Source: Brucella anthropi_A
GTDB taxonomy: Bacteria > Pseudomonadota > Alphaproteobacteria > Rhizobiales > Rhizobiaceae
Direction: 5' to 3'
Length of the DNA stretch: 64,000 nucleotides
Assembly: GCF_046630315.1 (NCBI RefSeq)
Contig: NZ_LQBD01000012.1
Span: 35,507 to 99,506 of the forward strand
Below, one piece after another: positions 61,627-64,000 of the stretch. Made by a program: the position numbers and the translations under genes. A model generated the notes under the pieces. That model did no database searches. It saw nothing but the letters and a program-made list of their open reading frames with translations, and was not told the DNA's origin. The first letter of the stretch is position 1. Each line of letters begins with the position of its first letter.

Positions 61627-62855
61627 TGACGACCCAGATTACAATCCGCTCGATGGGCGCGGGCGGCGATGGCGTCGCCAATCTTCCGGACGGCCAGATT
61701 TATGTGCCTTTTACATTGCCGGGCGAGGTGGCCAATGTCGCGCGCGACAAGAACCGCGCGACGGTTATGGCGCTTCTCCAAGCCTCGCCCGAGCGGCAGG
61801 CACCCGCCTGCCAGCATTTCGAGGATTGCGGTGGCTGCGCGCTGCAACACTGGCAGGATGAACCCTACCGTCTGTGGAAGCGCGAACTGGTTGTCTCCGC
61901 GCTGAAGGGCCGGGGGGTCGACGCCGAGGTTGCGCCTTTGGTCGCTTGCCAGCCGCGCACGCGCCGCCGCGCTGTGTTTGCGGCACGCAAGACGGAGAAG
62001 GGCATGCTGCTCGGTTTCAACCGTCACTTGAGCCACGAAATCATCGATATCGTCGAATGTGCGGTGACGGTTCCCGAGATCATTGCGCGACTTGATGATC
62101 TGCGCGAGGTCGGGACTTTGATTGCGCCCGGTTCCAGGCCGTTCAAGCTGGCGGTGACGCAGACGGAATCCGGCCTGGACCTCGCAGCGAGCGGTTGCGG
62201 CAAGCTGACCGACGAACAACGGCGCGCGCTGACCGCGCTCGTCATGAAAAAGGGCTTTGCGCGCCTGTCGCATGAGGGCGAAATCATCGTTGAGCCGAAG
62301 AAACCGCTTATCCATTTCGGCAAGGTGCCGGTGCCGATTCCGCCCGGCTGCTTCCTACAGGCAACGACCGACGCGGAAGAAGCGATGGTACAGCTGGTGC
62401 TGGATCATGTGGGCAAGGCCAAGCGCGTGGCGGACCTCTTCTGCGGTGTTGGCACATTTGCCCTGCGGATTGCGGAAAAAAGCGCGGTTCATGCGGTCGA
62501 AAACGATGCGCTGGCTCTTGCCGCCCTTGATCGCGGCGTGCGCCATGTACAGGGGCTGAAGCCTGTCTCGGTCGAGCGGCGCGACCTGTTCCGCCGACCG
62601 CTGATGCCGAAGGAACTGCTGCCCTATAACGCCGTGGTTTTCGATCCGCCGCGGGCCGGTGCGGAGGAGCAGGCGCTGGAACTGGCAAAATCCAAGGTGG
62701 AGAAGCTTGTCGCGGTTTCGTGCAATCCGGTGACGCTGGCCCGTGATCTGGCCATTCTGGTGAAGGGCGGCTACCGCGTCACGCGCGTCACGCCCATCGA
62801 CCAGTTCCTCTGGTCGCCACATGTCGAAGCCGTGGCGACGCTGGTGAAGAAGTAA
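61626..62855 (+). CDS. TrmA/RlmD-family RNA m5U methyltransferase
   Basis: A 409-residue SAM enzyme with an N-terminal TRAM domain, [4Fe-4S] cysteines in CQHFEDCGGCALQHW near residue 60, SAM motif VADLFCGVGTFAL near 268 and catalytic cysteine in AVSCNPVTLARD near 365. It makes 5-methyluridine in rRNA or tRNA; the target cannot be read. Confidence 0.9.
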   Translation: MTTQITIRSMGAGGDGVANLPDGQIYVPFTLPGEVANVARDKNRATVMALLQASPERQAPACQHFEDCGGCALQHWQDEPYRLWKRELVVSALKGRGVDAEVAPLVACQPRTRRRAVFAARKTEKGMLLGFNRHLSHEIIDIVECAVTVPEIIARLDDLREVGTLIAPGSRPFKLAVTQTESGLDLAASGCGKLTDEQRRALTALVMKKGFARLSHEGEIIVEPKKPLIHFGKVPVPIPPGCFLQATTDAEEAMVQLVLDHVGKAKRVADLFCGVGTFALRIAEKSAVHAVENDALALAALDRGVRHVQGLKPVSVERRDLFRRPLMPKELLPYNAVVFDPPRAGAEEQALELAKSKVEKLVAVSCNPVTLARDLAILVKGGYRVTRVTPIDQFLWSPHVEAVATLVKK

Positions 62856-62880
62856 GTTCGGGACGAGGCGCGATGCAATT

Positions 62881-62985
62881 AGAGCGGTTCCTGTTGTAAC
62901 AGAATCGGCGGAACCGCTCTAACTCATTGTTTCGGCGCATTATCCTTACGCAAAACCGCTTCGCACTTTTGGCTCGGAAATGCTC
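62881..62985. repeat. Bru-RS-like palindromic repeat, copy 5 (inverted)
   Basis: Starts AGAGCGGTTCCTGTTG and ends GGAAATGCTC, in the orientation of copy 3. It fills the space between the RNA methylase and the aquaporin genes, which converge. Confidence 0.88.
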
Positions 62986-63003
62986 CGGTCATCGTGCTGT
63001 TGT

Positions 63004-63711
63004 TCAGGCTTCGGTAGCCTCGGCCTGTTGTGTGGTAAACAGGCATTTCCAGATAAGTCCGCCAAGCAAACCGCCAGCCAGAGGAGCGACCCAGAACAGC
63101 CAGAGCTGCTGGATTGCAGGAACATCCGCGAACAAGGCGACGCCGGTGGAGCGGGCTGGATTCACGGAAGTATTGGCAACCGGGCCAGACATCAGGATGA
63201 TGGCCGTCAGGCACAATCCGATGGCGATCGGCGCAAAACCGGCCGGGGTGGAAGCTGAGGTTGCGCTTAGGATGACGAAGATGAAAAAGCCGGTCAGAAC
63301 GGTTTCGGTTATCAGTGCGGCCAGCATGTTATAGCCGCCCGGTGAAAACTCACCATAGCCATTGCTTGCAAATCCGCCCGCGACAAAGCCCGTCTTGCCG
63401 GATGCGATCAGGTAGAGCAGGGCGGCAGCAACAACGGAGCCGGCAACCTGTGCTATCCAGTAAGGAACCAGATCCTTTGCCGGAAAACGGCCAGCGGCGC
63501 ATAGGCCAAGTGACACGGCCGGATTGAAATGGCCGCCGGATACTCCGCCAACGGCAAAGATCATGGACATGAGGCTTAGTCCGAAAGCCAGGGCGATACC
63601 CAAAATGCCGATGCCGAGATTGGGGAATGCAGCCGAAATGATGGCTGCGCCGCAGCCGATGAATATGAGCCAGAAGGTGCCGATAAATTCGGCAGATAAT
63701 TTCTTAAACAT
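63004..63711 (-). CDS. aqpZ: Aquaporin Z-type water channel
   Basis: A 235-residue channel with six spans and both NPA boxes, NPAVS at 63 and NPARS at 184 with the selectivity arginine at 187. Small residues at the pore suggest water selectivity, as reported for Brucella AqpX. GAGGAA precedes the start. Confidence 0.95.
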   Translation of the reverse strand: MFKKLSAEFIGTFWLIFIGCGAAIISAAFPNLGIGILGIALAFGLSLMSMIFAVGGVSGGHFNPAVSLGLCAAGRFPAKDLVPYWIAQVAGSVVAAALLYLIASGKTGFVAGGFASNGYGEFSPGGYNMLAALITETVLTGFFIFVILSATSASTPAGFAPIAIGLCLTAIILMSGPVANTSVNPARSTGVALFADVPAIQQLWLFWVAPLAGGLLGGLIWKCLFTTQQAEATEA

Positions 63712-63864
63712 AATTTCCTCAATAAATAATGATCGCGAAAGAAGTTCTGTTCGCGCATGAAATATGACTAGCTGAAATCAGAAGTATTTTGGCACGAACC
63801 AAAGCTCCGTGATTGAAGCTCATCGAGCTTTGGTCGCTGTCTGAAAGATGGTTATGTCCCGATA

Positions 63865-64000
63865 TTAGAGACTATAGCCATGGGCGTCCTTCAATGCCTT
63901 GCGCACCCCGGCTTCATAGTCGGGATGGACGAGCTTGAAGTGGGCGAGCTGGCGTTCGACGATGAAGCCCGGCACGCCACCCATTGCCGCGGCAATGTTG
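63865..64000 (-). CDS. katA: Catalase, C-terminal fragment
   Basis: The last 44 codons of a gene cut by the window's right edge. Their translation has NIAAAMGGVPGFIVERQLAHF, which is the usual small-subunit catalase C-terminus, followed by KLVHPDYEAGVRKAL. The gene would remove hydrogen peroxide. Since only the end is visible, the clade and gene symbol are inferred. Confidence 0.82.
   Translation of the reverse strand, partial: NIAAAMGGVPGFIVERQLAHFKLVHPDYEAGVRKALKDAHGYSL

Noticed and set aside
1..64000. tRNA, rRNA, prophage or IS transposase genes
   Set aside because: None was recognised by reading gaps and frames; a tRNA search program would be needed to exclude tRNAs with certainty.

Overview
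This window looks like a piece of the main chromosome of a member of the Brucella/Ochrobactrum group (Alphaproteobacteria, Rhizobiales). The signs are a BacA/SbmA peptide transporter, a split ATP synthase locus carrying only F0 genes (atpI-atpB-atpE-atpF'-atpF), several rhizobial-type small proteins of unknown function, CtrA-like and alphaproteobacterial LexA-like sites, and at least five copies of a palindromic element of about 105 bp that fits what I know of the Brucella Bru-RS repeats. The species call is inference; no rRNA or tRNA gene was seen.

Layout: 1-4.4 kb holds the end of an Ada-type alkyl-DNA methyltransferase followed by a putative DNA-repair oxygenase, an ArsC-like protein, a FUSC membrane protein, a ClpP peptidase, and an ArsR-SRPBCC operon with a neat operator. 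4.4-13.8 kb holds an MFS carrier, bacA, a polysaccharide-deacetylase-like protein, a TPR membrane protein with the ribosome-assembly GTPase Der, a RelE/Phd toxin-antitoxin pair, a YegD-type Hsp70 and a TenA protein. 13.8-18.9 kb holds a SleB-type wall hydrolase with CtrA-like boxes and the F0 operon. 18.9-29.6 kb holds a Nudix gene broken by a 150-bp MITE-like element, rnhB, a radical SAM protein, twin small secreted proteins, ispE, an S49 peptidase, nhaA, a TrmN6-like methyltransferase and a polyprenyl diphosphate synthase. 29.7-39.9 kb holds a large TPR protein, glyQS, a Sua5/TsaC protein, a D-2-hydroxyacid type FAD dehydrogenase and a ParDE-type toxin-antitoxin pair bracketed by two inverted Bru-RS copies. 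40-51 kb holds a crotonase/acyl-CoA dehydrogenase pair, purD, ubiA, pdxH, a membrane GGDEF protein, a lipoprotein, a DnaJ-like protein (second MITE copy), fabI and a histidine phosphatase. 51-64 kb holds a phosphoesterase, aroC, a ribBA with a decayed RibA half, a histone-deacetylase-like enzyme, xseB, DedA, small envelope proteins, pirin, dxs-tlyA-TrmA family, an aquaporin, and the end of a catalase.

Most of the window is core metabolism: isoprenoid and quinone supply (ispE, dxs, polyprenyl synthase, ubiA), ATP synthesis, fatty acid synthesis (fabI), purine, chorismate, riboflavin and pyridoxal pathways, and RNA modification. No prophage, CRISPR array, IS transposase or large genomic island is visible. 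The unusual content is between the genes: several different families of palindromic repeats that end inside genes, supply stop codons, disrupt a gene or bracket a toxin-antitoxin operon, and short operators whose geometry relative to the promoter can be read directly.
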